Source of the DNA: Nilaparvata lugens
Taxonomy: Eukaryota > Arthropoda > Insecta > Hemiptera > Delphacidae
Assembly (NCBI RefSeq): GCF_014356525.2
Contig: NC_052514.1
Coordinates: 2,801,169-2,865,168, forward strand
Direction of reading: 5' to 3'
DNA: 64,000 bases
The notes below the pieces were generated by a model. It worked only from the letters and a program-made list of their open reading frames with translations. It did not search any database and had not been told where the DNA came from. How positions within the stretch are numbered: the first letter of the stretch is position 1; every line of letters begins with the position of its first letter. Below are positions 1 to 11,803 of this stretch, one piece after another. Both the position numbers and the translations under genes were made by a program.

Positions 1-775
1 TATTAAATCATCCACTAGAAGAGATAGCAAACTTCGTGTGTCTCCAGCCTTATTGTCCTGTCACCAGCTGGCTTGGATCTTTGAATAGTAGACTTGAGAT
101 GCGCGGGAACACTAGCGTCAGGTGATAAATTTTCATAACGGCAAGGAAAGTTGTGTGAGTGCGCCACACCAGATTTTTAACCAAGAAATTGAACCTTTCC
201 ATCATTTTCAATAATATATTTTCGTAGTTGAGATTACATATTTAAGAAGTTCATTATAATGTTTCTCCATGTATAAGAATTATTTGGCAATAGTGCTGTG
301 TTGGAAAAGGATAGAGCTATCTGCTAGAGAAATCAACGATTAACTCGTTCTATAATTATACTAGTTCTGTGAACAGTGGACCTCACGCAGTTTTCTCATC
401 CACAAGTTTCTGATGTCACCTGTTCTAGTTGATTCAGTTGAATCACAATTCACAGTTGGATAATTATTTACTTCTAAAAACTGTTATTTGTTTTCTCCAA
501 GATCAAAAACTCATGTTAATAAACTCAGTTCACATTTGAATTTGTACCCAATATGATAATTTATCCAGTTCCGTGATAATCTCTCCATCTGATAAAAATA
601 TTCCTCAACTATTTAAATATTATATTTTTCAATCAAGAATATTGTTATTTCTTCAGCATTATTCAGTTCATTTGATCATTTTTTATTTTATTTTCAAACA
701 CCTATTATTTTTTTTTAATGTGAGGAATATTGATACTGATGGGCACGCATCATAAAAAATATTGAAATCCCACCT
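1..775. other. AT-rich non-coding stretch with one repeat fragment
   Basis: I see no gene here. Positions 141-176 hold an inverted fragment matching the left end of the CA-containing element at 39690 (shared core TGTGTGAGTG and CACACCAGATTTTT). The short open frame at 573-755 is AT-rich and resembles no known protein. Confidence 0.6.
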
Positions 776-1085
776 TATAGAAATAGACACGACCAGATAT
801 CTGTGTAATGCATGCAATGAATAATCCACTTGTCAGGTGATTGATTATGAATAATTGTCAGTCTGTTTAATCCTATCTTCTGAGTAGATTATATATACAG
901 TGATATCAAAGTATGGAGTATCCTTTTCTTTTCATATTATCCTAAAAACTCAAAATTTCAAAAAAACCTTGTGTATACATCGACGCGCAGTTGAAAAAGG
1001 AATATTCCTGCCAAATTTCATCGAATTCTATCAACGTGTTTGGCCGTAATCGCGTAACATCAGAGACAAACAAATAGGCGCGCTT
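776..1085 (-). repeat. Inverted copy of the dispersed repeat seen in tandem at 12300-14230
   Basis: Read on the minus strand this matches the 12420-12790 and 13320-13680 units. Shared blocks are the GTTGATAGAATTC, GGAATATTCC and CGCGTCGATGTATACAC cores, the GAAGATAGGAT block and the TGCATGCAAT-type end. It lacks the flanking GA tract of the tandem units, so it is an independent, diverged copy. Confidence 0.75.
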
Positions 1086-1137
1086 TCTTCAAAACTTTTC
1101 TCAACAAATTCTTACGCTTATCCTTTATCTATGGTTA

Positions 1138-2725
1138 CATTTATTTATTTATTTATTGATATACATATACATATAAAGGCTCACAGACAATACCATGAAG
1201 AGCCTTTTTTACACAATTAATAGATAACCATACTACATAATAATAAAAACTTAAAAGATGAAAAATATTATGGAAAAAAATAAAGAAGAGAATAAGATAA
1301 AAAGTAAATCAAAAATTGAAATAATAATAAAAATTAATAATAAAGATAAAGAAAACAAAAAGAGTTTCAGCCAGAGCTCATAACATTTCATGACTCAAAC
1401 GAGCTACAAGATAAATTCATTTCACAATTTTTCTTAAAGACATTAAATGAGTTCGAAAACGGATCTATATGTTCATTCAAAGTATTATATAATCTCAGAC
1501 TTTTAATAAGAAATGAATTATAGTGATGAGTAGTTCTCACAAAAGGGATGTTGAACAATATATTTTTTCTAGGCCTAGCATAAGGTACATTGAAATTCAA
1601 TAAATTTATGAATGATGGAATATGAACTTTATGATTTAAAATGTTGAATAATAGCAATAGAGCATTTACAGATCTGCGTAATTCTAGAGAGTGCACTTTA
1701 ATATCGATCTTAACTCACTAGTTGGAAAATTAAAGGGACAAAAGCAATTAAATTTTTTTATGTATAAATGTCTCAGAATTCTATTTTGAATTTTTTCAAT
1801 TTCATGAATGTCTGTCACATTATAAGGCCCCCAAACTACTGCAGCATATTCAAGTTTACTGCGAACTAGTGCATTGAATATTCTTAAATTAACATCACAA
1901 TTAGTGAATGGTTTGGTATTGCGAAATATAAAACCCAGTAATTTATTAGCACTACCTAGGGTATAGTTAATGTGGTTCTTGAAATCAAGCCTTCGGTCCA
2001 TGATAACTCCAAGATCTCGGATGTTATTAACACACTCAAGATTGTCACCTCCCAATGTATATAAATGGTGTTGAAAATTCATCTGCCTTGTATACACCAT
2101 GAATTTAGTTTTAGATACATTCAACTTGAGTCTGTTCTGACAACACCAAAGGTTAACTCGATCAAGATCATCCTGCAATCTGACACAATCATCAATGCTT
2201 TTTATTGACCTGTAAAGTTTTACATCATCTGCAAATATCAGGATTTCAGATTCTTTAATGCAATCAGGGAGATCATTAATTAAAAGAAGAAACAAAAGAG
2301 GTCCAAGATTAGATCCTTGTGGGACTCCGGTGGGGTTATCATAGTTTTCAGATGTGTGATTATTGTACTTCACTTGGGAAACTCTATCAACCAAATAGCT
2401 ACGAAATAATTCAATTAAGTCAGGTGAAAACTCGTACGTAATTAATTTATCTAATAATACATTAAAATTAACTGAATCAAATGCTTTCTTGAAATCTAAA
2501 TATATTACATCTACACGACCTTGCATGTCAAGGTGAGAGGAAACAAACTGTGTGAAAGTCAGCAAAATACTCACAGTTGATCTACTGGGCATGAAGCCAT
2601 GTTGAAAAGGGGTTATTACATGCCTCACATGATCAAAAACTATTCTGTATAGAACAGATTCAAAGACCTTATCAGGAGAGTCCAAAATAGAAATAGGTCG
2701 AAAATTGGAAATTATATTTGGTTGA
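1138..2725 (-). mobile_element. 5'-truncated non-LTR retrotransposon (LINE) with reverse transcriptase remnant
   Basis: On the minus strand this runs from a reverse transcriptase domain to a 3' tail of A/T-rich tetramers at about 1138-1160, as expected for a LINE that truncated during target-primed integration. The 5' end stops just upstream of the first RT motif, so the endonuclease and most of ORF2 are missing. The 3' untranslated part (about 1160-1388) is AT-rich. RT style suggests the Jockey/CR1 group; the exact clade is not resolved. Confidence 0.85.
1388..2725 (-). pseudogene. LINE reverse transcriptase, frameshifted remnant
   Basis: Reads as the palm and thumb of a non-LTR reverse transcriptase, which in an intact element copies its RNA into DNA at the nicked target. 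Visible motifs in order are SNFRPISIL near 2690-2715, QHGFMPSRST, VIYLDFKKAFDSVNF, GVPQGSNLGPLLFLLLIND and the catalytic FADD near 2230. After a stop near 1684 the thumb and C-terminal part continue in another frame (LRRSVNALLLLFNIL, down to 1388), so at least one frameshift near 1690 breaks the reading frame. No ATG at the true 5' end is expected, because the element is truncated. This is a dead copy; high confidence on family, low on clade. Confidence 0.88.
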
Positions 2726-2902
2726 CAGACAATTAGACAGACAGAAATTATACATAGAGACAGACAAAAGAAAATCCGAGTTCGGACAATGAATCATCGT
2801 TCTAGACTAGTTTATGAATCAAAATTCGAGGGAGAAACAATTTTGGGCTGTACCTGTTGGTCCCCCCAATTATTTTTATAGATAATTATGTATCTCGAAT
2901 CA

Positions 2903-3191
2903 TAGAGGAAATATATAGGATAAGAAGATATCCCATGCAATAGGTTCATGGTTTATGTTTCAAATTTCACTATCATCTCAAGCCGATAGCCCTAGTAATT
3001 ATTTTCCTTGCAGCTATGTGACGCTGGTAGTCTCTCATACTGTGCCGTTCTTACACTCTCACCCCAACAAAACAGTAATAATAGACACTAGACAACAGTG
3101 ATCGGCTTGAGTTAACAAGGAATCGGCTTGAAATTTGGAACATGAACCTATACCATGGGATATCTTCTTATGCCATCTTTTCTCTGTGATT
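2903..3191. mobile_element. R2 family MITE, copy 1
   Basis: About 275 bp element with long imperfect terminal inverted repeats. The left end has CATAGAGGAA then AGATATCCCATG; the right end has CCATGGGATATCTTCTTATG then TCTCTGTGAT. The interior holds CTCAAGCCGATAG and GTGACGCTGGTAGTCTCTC, shared with copies at 28062, 34128, 38361, 51098 and 62229. No coding capacity. The two arms read AAGCCGATAG and ATCGGCTTGA, so the whole element can fold back. Confidence 0.85.
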
Positions 3192-3942
3192 GATGGGTTA
3201 AAAGAGGGCCGACTGGGCCCTAACTTCGCCCTTCTAGGTCAAAAATGAAAGCAGTCATTCTATTCTATTTTTGAATCGATAAATGACTAAATAAATGAAT
3301 AATTTTCCAATATTTCTACGAGGAATTAATTGATTTCCTTTCACCAGCAAATACTACATTAATTGAAGTATCACAGTGTCTCCACCAGACCGCGACCAAT
3401 CTCGTTACTCGATTAATCGATTTATTCAGATAGTCGACAGTAATTTATCGACAGTCGACAGTCGACCTTGTAAGGCTGCTAGAGAGATGTATTGACACCT
3501 TACCCCAAGCACCTTACCCTAGAGAATACAAAACTGGAGAATTATATTAACGGTAGCTCCACTGGAGAACTGGAGTGAACGCCTGATTTATTGAGAGCTA
3601 TTTTTAACACCGTCCACCATATAAAATGCCATATAAATTACTGCTGTTATATATGATGACATATATATGTGTGGGTTGGCTGCAAGGAGACATATATAGG
3701 TGTAGCCTATATATACCTATACAACCTATATACCCATACCATCCACAGGTCGGCTGGGAGGTTATCTATAGCTGTCTTTAATACACATAGTTATATTTTT
3801 CCACTTATGATATCATATATTATATGAAACACAGATATAGACAGACATAAAACATAGGTATATTTATAGAAATACAAGGATTTTCAGTCTGTACTGTACA
3901 GGTATAAATGTTCTATAACCTCATATAATTTACTGGTATATA
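3192..3942. other. Non-coding, AT-rich, with LINE-like tail
   Basis: No gene seen. Near 3200-3300 a segment ends in AAATAAATGAATAA and resembles the A-rich 3' tail of a plus-strand retroelement. Positions 3630-3740 are a cluster of short TATA/CCTATA repeats. Confidence 0.4.
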
Positions 3943-4306
3943 TATAGTGAGGCCCCACGTTATAATGACAGTGGAGAAAGATAGAAAAGCAGCGTTGACG
4001 ATTCTCTGCCTTGTCATATACCACTGTCTTCTATAGAGGTACCGGAATATCTGATGCACTATTAACTGTTGAATCTTGTTAAAAAAGATCAATTATATTT
4101 TATCCGTCAAAGAAAATATTTTTCAATGATTTTCATAATTGAAATTGAATATTTTGTAAATTTAATATATTCCTACATTGTTGAAAAACGATCTGGCAAC
4201 GTTGCAGAGCTGGAAAAGGATGGCGCTATCTGCTTTGTCGAATGCTAGACAAGGATAGCAACACCAATGTTGGTCGAATACTGCCATTATAACGTGGACT
4301 TGAGTG
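3943..4306 (+). mobile_element. R1 MITE copy (subfamily b)
   Basis: Starts TATAGTGAGGCCCCACG and ends with the inverted counterpart ATAACGTGGACTTGA. The interior has the R1 landmarks AAAGATAG, GATTCTCTGCCTTG, CGATCTGGCAACG, a GCGCTATC core and ACAAGGATAGCAACACCAAT. The last bases of the right end are degraded. No ORF. Confidence 0.9.
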
Positions 4307-4619
4307 ATAAACGTTTTAAAACATCATATAATGCACAGGTATATAGGATAGATGTTTCTATAATGTGCTATAATGCATGGTTGTTATGTTGTCTAGCGTG
4401 CTTATAGTTGGAGTTATAGTTTTAAGTTGACCAACTTGATAAAATATGAGGCCAGCTTTTTCTCATAAAAGTTGCCGGTTCATTGGGTAAATGGGAGAAT
4501 ATGGTGAAAGGCTGCATTCTTGAAATCGAATAGAACAAAACTTAGAGTTATCTCACCAAAAAGTCATGAAAAGTTATGAATTTTCCAGGAAAATTATCTC
4601 TATAATCACAGAAAAGGAT

Positions 4620-4795
4620 GAAATATCGAAAAATACATTTTCTTGACTAATGAAATAGTCTATAATTGATCGTTCAAACAAGAATGAACAGTAAGTATCA
4701 CCTGTATACCTATAAGCTATCCTTGGTCGAAGGCAGTGGCAAGGCAGAGAATCGGCACCACTGTTCTTCTATTCACTGACATTAGAACGCCCTTG
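4620..4795 (-). mobile_element. R1 MITE, partial, reverse orientation
   Basis: Contains GAATGAACAGT, AAGGCAGTGGCAAGGCAGAG and ATCGGCACCACTGTTCT, then a decayed terminus (CACTGACATTAGAAC). Matches the left half of R1 on the minus strand; the other half is not recognisable. Confidence 0.65.
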
Positions 4796-5214
4796 CTATA
4801 GGATTAATTTGGGAATGGAATAGTAAGGGTGTTTCTATAAGTAGGCCGTAGGCTGTTCTACAAGTAGAGTTCTGAATATTTTGAAATAATATCGTGAAAA
4901 AATGTCATCTCCAATAATCTCCAGCATAATCTTATAATCTCAAAAGCCTTCCTATAATCGTCTACACTCTCATCTTCTTAGATGCCTATTTCCTATTTTG
5001 TGATGGCTATCTTTATATCCGATAGGTATCTTTTGTATTTATTGCTTTGTAGGAATAATGGTGATATATATCATGGATGAATCCAAAAAGAGTTTTATAG
5101 TTCTCAACTATTGGTTGTGATTGTATTTGGTATAGTCTCCTCTTCCTCTCACGAATTAGTTGAGCCATTTCACTATGAGCAAAAGGTGAAAAGCAGCTCT
5201 AGACTGGACTCACC

Positions 5215-5440
5215 TTTCTTGAAGTATTATTTGCTTCAGAAGTTGAGCTCCAGTTTATTCATACAGTTTTGAGTATAAGCTTTTAATTTTGAGCAAATGC
5301 TCAAACTATTTTTTTGATGAGCATGAGCCAAAGGTTTTGCTCACGTTTATTCATAGAAAATGAAGCTCAATATTTTAGAAGTATAAGAAAATTCCCAACT
5401 TTATTCATATGGCTCATTGATGGAGCAAATATATTCTACT
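5215..5440. repeat. GAGCAAATGCTCA-rich dispersed repeat, copy 1
   Basis: Contains repeated short palindromic units (GAGCAAATGCTC, ATGAGCATGAGCC) with TTCATA between. A related segment lies at 7915-8060. Probably a small fold-back element; limits uncertain. The rest of 4800-5640 holds no gene I can see. Confidence 0.45.
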
Positions 5441-5629
5441 CATATGAAAATTTTTCTTCTTCCTAATCCATGCTATTAGGATCCAATAATACATTCGATT
5501 ATAAGATAATGTAACATAAAATATACAAATTGATACCATTGGGCTCAATCGATCCAATGAACTACACCAAAATTATTATTATGGAGCATGACATTTAGTG
5601 GAAGGAAACATGTACAAAGAAAAATAGCC

Positions 5630-6020
5630 GGAGAAGAAGACGAATAAGTGGAAGAAGAAGGAGGAGAGTATGGAAAGATGGAATAATATTTAGAATGAGG
5701 AGATTATGATGAGGATAATAACAATAATTATATTATCATTGGAGACCACCAGCCAACATGGCTTAATCTTTGGGAAAGTTTGTGTACGCCTCATTAGACG
5801 AAATAAGCAACAAGAATATTCAAACTGCAGAACATCTGGATGGAGAAGAAGAAGAAGAAGGAGAAGAAGAGAAGAAGAAGAAGAAGATGGTAAGGAAGAT
5901 CAAGATGAGGAGAAAGAGGAGGAGAAGGATGATGAGGGTGAGAAGGAGAAGGAGAAGGAGAAGAAGAAGAAGAAGGAGAAGGAGAAGGAGAAGAAGAAGA
6001 AGAAGAGGAAGATGAAAGTC
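5630..6020. repeat. Purine (GAA/GGA) microsatellite
   Basis: Nearly uninterrupted purine on the plus strand, built of AGAAGA, AGGAGA and GGAGAA units. Open frames in it read as poly-Lys/Glu/Arg or poly-Leu and are compositional artefacts. Confidence 0.9.
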
Positions 6021-6509
6021 AATTGCATGAAAAATTAATTGAGGAATGTTGAGAAGTTGTAGGTATATATTTGAAATGTAATGTAGCAAAACGAATACGG
6101 GCATCATAATTAATAGCACTACTTAATCGAAATGAAGAGATGGAAGTATAAAATAATTGTTTGACATGCTTGAACACATGCCAGGGGGGTGGGGGACTTA
6201 GCTAAGCACGGGACTTGAGAGAGAGCTAAGTACCAAATTAAGTGCCGATGAAGATATTACACACAGGTGGTCTTCAAGCCGAAACATATTTTATTGATAT
6301 CTCCACTCATTTATTTTGAATCTCTATAATATTTTATCTCATAGCAATGTTGTCGTAATCTTCAAGTGTTGATGGAATAATTCATGAGTAATTCATTTGG
6401 ATATACTGTAGAGAATGTTCCAGAAATATCCCAAATAATAAGTCTATTCAGAGTCCATTTCTTTTATTGTTGATCTTTGTCAATCAAAACGTTTAAACAG
6501 TTCTCTCAG

Positions 6510-6855
6510 ACTTTTTGTGTAGCTGAGAAGTTAATATTGTGGTGATTATTCATATTAATTGGAAAAACTAAGGCTCAGTTGCACAAAAGCCGGTTAAATT
6601 TCAACCGTGATTAATTTCACGAGAACCAATCAGAGAAGGCGTTTTTGAAAAGACAGCTTCTCTGATTGGCTATCGTGGAATTTAATCACGCTTAAAATTT
6701 AACCGGCTGTTGTGCAACCGGCACTCAGAAATTGTCAAAAACCACAGATTTATTGATAGTTAGAAAGACCGGTTTCGGTTGTTATACCATTGTCAATCTC
6801 TGATAAACTAAAACTAAATACAAGAGCAGCAGAATTTATACTTAGTGGGCGAGTA
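6510..6855 (-). repeat. Element D (ACCGGTTTCGGTT repeat), interrupted by a MITE
   Basis: Carries the blocks TTTTTGTGTAGCTGAGAAG, CAGAAATTGTCAAAAACCAC and GACCGGTTTCGGTTGTTATA, then AACTAAATACAAGAGCAGC. The same blocks occur at 46195-46435 and 56885-57160. Here the element is split at 6571-6726 by another inverted-repeat element. Confidence 0.75.
6571..6726. mobile_element. MITE with GTTGCACAA...TTGTGCAAC ends
   Basis: About 155 bp, almost entirely inverted repeat. The left arm is GTTGCACAAAAGCCGGTTAA through CCAATCAGAGAAG; the right arm is CTTCTCTGATTGG through TTAACCGGCTGTTGTGCAAC. It sits inside element D. A truncated relative is at 50917-51008. Confidence 0.85.
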
Positions 6856-7169
6856 TTGCTATTGGTCAAGGGCATGAACGCCTGCCATTGGCCCAGCTAG
6901 ACAGTCTCCTCACACTTAACTATATTACAGAAATGTCACAAAATGACGGCTTGAGCAACAGACTCGTCATGATAACAAAATTTACTTACATTTATTTAGA
7001 GTATAAAATGAGAACCATGAAAACAAGTGAAAGATAAAAAAGTTATCTAAGAATTGGGACTTTTTTGTTTCGGAATAAATAACGCTCAATTTGAGAATTT
7101 GAGGGCCATGGATTTTAAATTTCCATGAAAATAGCAGTTGCCCTCACCAAAATGTTTATATATCAAACT

Positions 7170-7318
7170 GTAATTATATCTCTATATTGTTAAAACACGA
7201 TCTGGCAACGCTGCAGAGCTAGGAGAGGATAGCGCTATCTGCTTTGTCGAATGATAGACAAGGATAGCAACACCAATGTTAATCAAATACTGTCATTATA
7301 ACGTGGACCTCAATATAG
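7170..7318 (+). mobile_element. R1 MITE, right-end fragment (subfamily b)
   Basis: Begins near ATTGTTAAAACACGATCTGG and runs through AGCGCTATCTGCTTTGTCG and AACACCAATGTTAATC to GTCATTATAACGTGGACCTC. The left half is missing. Confidence 0.9.
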
Positions 7319-7914
7319 ACTGTGTTTTAACATGGGTGTTCATAGCCTTACGAAAGTGTTAATGGCTTTGCTAAGAAAATATGAAAGAGCTAACTGCATC
7401 CATCCAATTTGAATAACAGATCACTTTGAAATGCACTTATTATTGAATGCGGTTGCTGAGCCCGTAAATAAGTATTCATGTATTCAGCATATTTATTCTC
7501 TGCCTGAATTGTATTGCAAAATATCTGTTACAAGTATGAAGGTATGTGGTGGGCTTACTTGTATTAGTTATATTTATCAATGGAAAAATAGAGGGGATAA
7601 ATTATGTAGGTTTGAACTAATTGTTTTGTCTGTATTGCTAATAGATCAATTACTTTTTCTTTATTTTATCTTTATCTTTGTGATCTTTGTTTTATCTATT
7701 CATCCCACAAAGACTGAAACACATAATCATAGAATGATTAGAAATGTAGACTACTAACCTAAAACTCAATTTATAGAATAGAGAACAGAGCAGACCACCA
7801 AACACAAGCGGTGTCCATACTTGCATATTTATAGCACTCACATACAGCGCATTCTAACCTTTCACTATAAAAACAAAGTAAGGCGACAGGTAAGGCGAAT
7901 CATCTGATGGAAAA
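7319..7914. other. Non-coding stretch with one unrecognised open frame
   Basis: The frame at 7431-7757 (108 codons) has a hydrophobic C-terminal half (LLFLYFIFIFVIFVLSI) but no recognisable domain, and there is no other sign of a gene. I treat it as chance in AT-rich DNA. Confidence 0.4.
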
Positions 7915-8060
7915 TCTTCAAAATACGAGAGCATTTGCTCCAGATTTCAGGAGCATAAGGTAAAGCTTATTCATATAAAAATGAGCAAATGCTTATGATT
8001 CTACCTAATGCTCATCAGCAAAATCTCATGCTCATAAGCATATGCTCAGTACCACACTTT
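7915..8060. repeat. GAGCAAATGCTCA-rich dispersed repeat, copy 2
   Basis: Contains GAGCATTTGCTCC, ATGAGCAAATGCTTATG and CATAAGCATATGCTCA. Related in composition and motifs to 5215-5440. Confidence 0.45.
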
Positions 8061-8182
8061 ACAACATACTGTACTATTTCATGAATATTCTCCATATTCA
8101 TTGCCGATGTCTGAGTTTTCAATCCACATTTTAGTAGCTGACTCTCCTTAAATTGATGAATTTACGTCGAGATGCAAATACT

Positions 8183-8184
8183 CA

Positions 8185-8262
<78 letters not shown>

Positions 8263-8860
8263 TTCTATTCACTTCATTGTACAATTTTACAAAGCATAAT
8301 AACATAAAAAATATCAAGTGCACTCCTCATTAGGCTAGGCCTGCGTCGAGGAGTGGTTCGTCTTATGAATTACAGAAAATATATAAGAAAAACGATTCAG
8401 CTGCTGCAAGTAATATATAGAGCTACTTACATAAATAGTATTATCTTATGCCATTAAGCAATCTAAACAAAAATACACATCTCCCACAAAAAGAAACAAA
8501 TTGATTTCAATGCTTAGTTTATATAGCCTAGTTTACAGAATAAAGTTGAACATATTTCAATGAAACAAAATGAAACTAAACAATTTATGAAGCCGATAAA
8601 TACAGTCTTAACCTTCTACAGAAAATCGATAAGGAGGACTCTCTAGAAATATCGAAAGGTAAAACATTAAATAAACGAGGACCCTGAAAGGCTGCATGAC
8701 CAGCCGCAGATGCAGTTACACATCTCGGCTCATACAGTTTCTCTCTGGCTAGACCAAGATAACTGGTTGAATAGGCACGGAGTAGAAACGAACTTCTTCG
8801 TTTCTGAATCTTGTTACTCCCAGAGTAGAGTGTTCCTTCTTCTGTGAAATGGGTAATCTA
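8183..8860 (-). mobile_element. LINE 3' end with trinucleotide tail
   Basis: On the minus strand a C-terminal reverse transcriptase reading frame (8860-8585) is followed by about 320 bp of untranslated sequence and then a pure TTA repeat (8189-8263 on the plus strand as AAT units). That tail position fits a LINE whose 3' end is a simple repeat. Strongly 5' truncated. Confidence 0.65.
8585..8860 (-). pseudogene. C-terminal fragment of a LINE ORF2 protein
   Basis: Translated on the minus strand, the stretch ending at the stop at 8585 reads GHAAFQGPRLFNVLPFDI, then SLSIFCRRLRLYL. This matches the usual end of CR1/Jockey-type ORF2 proteins (G-P-R/K-L-F/W-N-x-L-P, then SL..FK..L..YL). No RT core remains. 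This fragment is too short and atypical for clade assignment. Confidence 0.6.
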
Positions 8861-9055
8861 TCCAATCATGTTCAGGTTAGGCTAGGCACATATCAATTAG
8901 TCAAGACAAGACAAGACACATTTAGTCACAATACTTCACATACTTGCTTATGGAGACATAATTGCAATGACTTTATCAGTGAGTGTTGCTTCATAAGCAG
9001 TGTGAGATTACATAACCTTATCTTTTGGACAACATTAACATTTTATCAAAATTTT

Positions 9056-9140
9056 TGGAGAGAAATAGTACAGGCTCAGCCTAGTTTTTCCTCCAATGTC
9101 ATAATTGTATTATGATTATAGTATTTTATGTAATAAATGG
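9056..9140. repeat. Dispersed repeat O, copy 1 (AATAAA-ended)
   Basis: GGCTCAGCCTA, CCTCCAATGTCATAAT and TGTATTATGATTATA followed by AATAAATGGAATGG. The same order occurs at 46089-46180, there ending in AATGAATAAATAAATA. It reads like the 3' end of a retroelement. Confidence 0.55.
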
Positions 9141-9506
9141 AATGGAAAGCAGCTATGTGGAGCATTGTGACTAATCGTGACTGGAGTTGACTAACTGGTG
9201 TGTGCCTACAGTAATTTTTATTAGAATAGAGTGGATTTTTTGACAATATCCCAAGTCTCTTCAATTTTGTTCAGGTAGATTGCAGTGACACGCAGTGAGA
9301 TGGAGGCATGAAGCCACAATAAGACATAGTAAGACACATGGGCTTGTGTGAAACCTGCCTTGGCCACCAGTTATTCAGATCAGAGATGTAAATCTTGCCA
9401 ACACCCAGCTCTCAACTGATTTGTGATACTGCACGACACTACAATAAAACACCATGCAAACGGCAGAGAGGAAACAGGAAGTGGGGAGAAGAAGGAGAAG
9501 AAGAAT

Positions 9507-9561
<55 letters not shown>
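9507..9561. repeat. (GA)n microsatellite
   Basis: Uninterrupted GA dinucleotides inside a longer purine-rich stretch that begins near 9450. Confidence 0.95.
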
Positions 9562-9563
<2 letters not shown>

Positions 9564-9649
9564 TATACACTTAATTGAGAGAATGAGAGTGATAAAAGAA
9601 GATTTGAGAGCAGTGAGAAGCGGAAAAAACGAGTAGAGGATAAGTTAAA

Positions 9650-10360
9650 AGGTGATAGAAAAAGGAGATAATCAAGACAGGTGAGGAAGAAATACAGATT
9701 ACTAATGTAGTCTACTCAGAAAAACTTGGAAGAAGAAGAGATAAGTGAGGACGAATGGGGGAAAGTAGGAATAGAAGGAGAAGGAATAGAAGGACAACAG
9801 GAGAAGTTAAGAACAGGGGAAGTAGGGAAAGCGTGAATGGAGAGGAGAATAATAGGATGAATTAAAAAAAGAAAACAGAGAAAATAAAGTGCAATTAAGA
9901 AGAGTAGAAAATGGAAAGTGGAAGTGTAGAAGTGTAAAAGAAGAGAGAAAGAACAAGAATGAGAATGTGGTGTGATTGGAGAAAATAGGAGGAAAAAGTA
10001 GATGTAGATCGGAAGACGGAGATGGAGGAGAAGGAGGAGTGGAATAAGAAGGAGGAGAAGAGAGAATAGAAGAAGAAGGAGAATAAGAAGTAAATAGAAG
10101 TTGAAAAGGAACTAGTTCCAGTAATATGTAGAAGTGAGTGCAGTGGAGAAAAAATAGATTAATATTATTTGAGTTGGGAGAGGTGATAAAAGAAAATCTA
10201 GGAGGAAATGATTTCATTATATAAAATAGAAAAAGTTAAAAAATATAGGGAACATTAAGAAGAAGAAGAAGAAGACGAAGAAGAACAAGCAGAAGAAGCA
10301 AAAGAAGAAGAAGAAGAAGAAGAAGAAGAAGAAGAAGAAGAAGAAGAAGAAGACGTTTAT
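9650..10360. repeat. Purine-rich tract ending in (GAA)n
   Basis: Plus strand strongly biased to A and G for about 700 bp, with near-pure GAA at 10257-10352. Minus-strand open frames here (poly-Ser/Pro/Phe, then poly-Leu) are artefacts of this bias. Confidence 0.85.
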
Positions 10361-10826
10361 GAGAAATATAAGAGAATGAGACGATTAGAAGAGACGAAGT
10401 TAGTTGTTCTTTCAAGAGGAAATAGCACAAAGAATAAAAAACAAAAATAGTTGAAGAAGGAATAGAAGAGAATTGATTTAGAAACACAAGAAAAAGAGAA
10501 GTAAAATGAGAAGTAGAATGAAATGAGAGAATGAAGTACAGTATGGTAGCAAAGTGCACCAGTGGAACCTGTCCAATAAATATAACTAACACACTATACG
10601 CATATAATATATGTAACTAACTTGAGGCGCCTCTGTGGACTTCCAGTGTAAGGCAAATGCATAATTTAAAACCAAAATAATATTTCACCGAGCGCAAAAT
10701 AGAAAATAAAAATGGCGTCCGTTTGTTTATGGTAGCACAGTCCTAAACAATATATTATTCTCTTTACTATTTACTATATACCAGAGAGAAGAGAATGTTC
10801 TCCTACTTTGTGTATATACTCACTTC

Positions 10827-11212
10827 TATAGTGATGTCCAGGTTATAATGACAGTGGAGAAAGATAGAAGGACAACGTTGCCGATCCTCTGTCTTGTCAA
10901 TGCCTTCTATAGACGGTAGCTGATACAGGTTTATTGGTGTAATTTTTACGGTTCATTCTCGTCTAAGATAATCAATTATAATAATTTATTAAGCATCAAA
11001 TAATAATAAACTAAGTTATTCAATAATTTCCTTATGAGTTTGCCTAATTAAGATGAAATATTTTGTTAATCAATTAATAATTTGATTTTTAAAAGGCGAT
11101 CTGGCAACAGAGCACAGCGAGAAAGAGATAGCGCTATCCGTGTTGTTGAATGAGAGACAAGGATAGCAATACCATTGCTAATCAAACACTGCCATTATAA
11201 CGTGGACCTCAG
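10827..11212 (+). mobile_element. R1 MITE copy (subfamily a)
   Basis: Left end TATAGTGATGTCCAGG and right end CATTATAACGTGGACCTCA. Interior AACGTTGCCGATCCTCTGTC, GGCGATCTGGCAACAG, GCGCTATCCG and CAATACCATTGCTAATC. Nearly complete. Confidence 0.92.
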
Positions 11213-11556
11213 TGAGTGATAGACTGACCTCCATGATATGACCAGTGGCTATTTTATGCTTCTTCAGTAGGCTAGACTGCTCTCAATACTGTTATATCTA
11301 TTTACATAAATGTTGACACAAATGTATATTGCATTTATTCATTGATGTATGTTGTACATAGTTGTATATATGTACTTATTTACATAATATATTGATGAAT
11401 ATGTGTATAGTGCATGTTCCTCTATGTATATTTTTCATAGTATATGTTGTAGTTCTATATAATATGTTGGAATCTATGTGTATTGATCCATATAGATATA
11501 GATATTGATGTTTATGATTGTGTGTATTGAATATTTATCAATGTATGTGTAAGTTG
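11213..11556. other. AT-rich stretch, no gene
   Basis: Rich in ATGTATA, GTATAT and TGTGTATTGA words. No feature beyond simple-sequence character. Confidence 0.5.
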
Positions 11557-11779
11557 TAGCCTAGGCTATTTATGTGTATTGATTAACAGTGTCGTGAAAT
11601 TCTATTGCTAGCTATTTTTTCTAGTTTCTATTTCCTGTTGTAAGTGCATTACTCCTACTGTAAATTCCCCGTTTACAGTGGAAGTAATGCGCTTACGACA
11701 GGAAATAGAAACTAGAAAAAATAGCTAGCAATAGAATTTCACGACACTGTAAATCAATACACATAAATAGCCTAGGCTA
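11557..11779. repeat. Near-perfect palindrome of about 223 bp
   Basis: Two arms of about 105 bp meet at about 11668. The left arm begins TAGCCTAGGCTATTTATGTG and passes through AGTGTCGTGAAATTC; the right arm is its complement, ending at TAGCCTAGGCTA. The centre is CTGTAAATTCCCC then GTTTACAG. The ends are themselves palindromic (TAGCCTAGGCTA). It has no coding capacity and could be a fold-back MITE or a hairpin-templated duplication. Confidence 0.9.
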
Positions 11780-11803
11780 TTGACAGTGCTTGATGAGTAA
11801 CTG

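Noticed and set aside
5706..6119. Open frames rich in Lys/Glu/Arg or Leu
   Set aside because: They read through a GAA/GGA purine tract in several phases at once; purine-only DNA lacks stop codons in most frames. The same applies at 9807-10592, 15808-16273, 21811-22267, 28815-30034, 37098-37572, 39052-39258 and 56028-56514.
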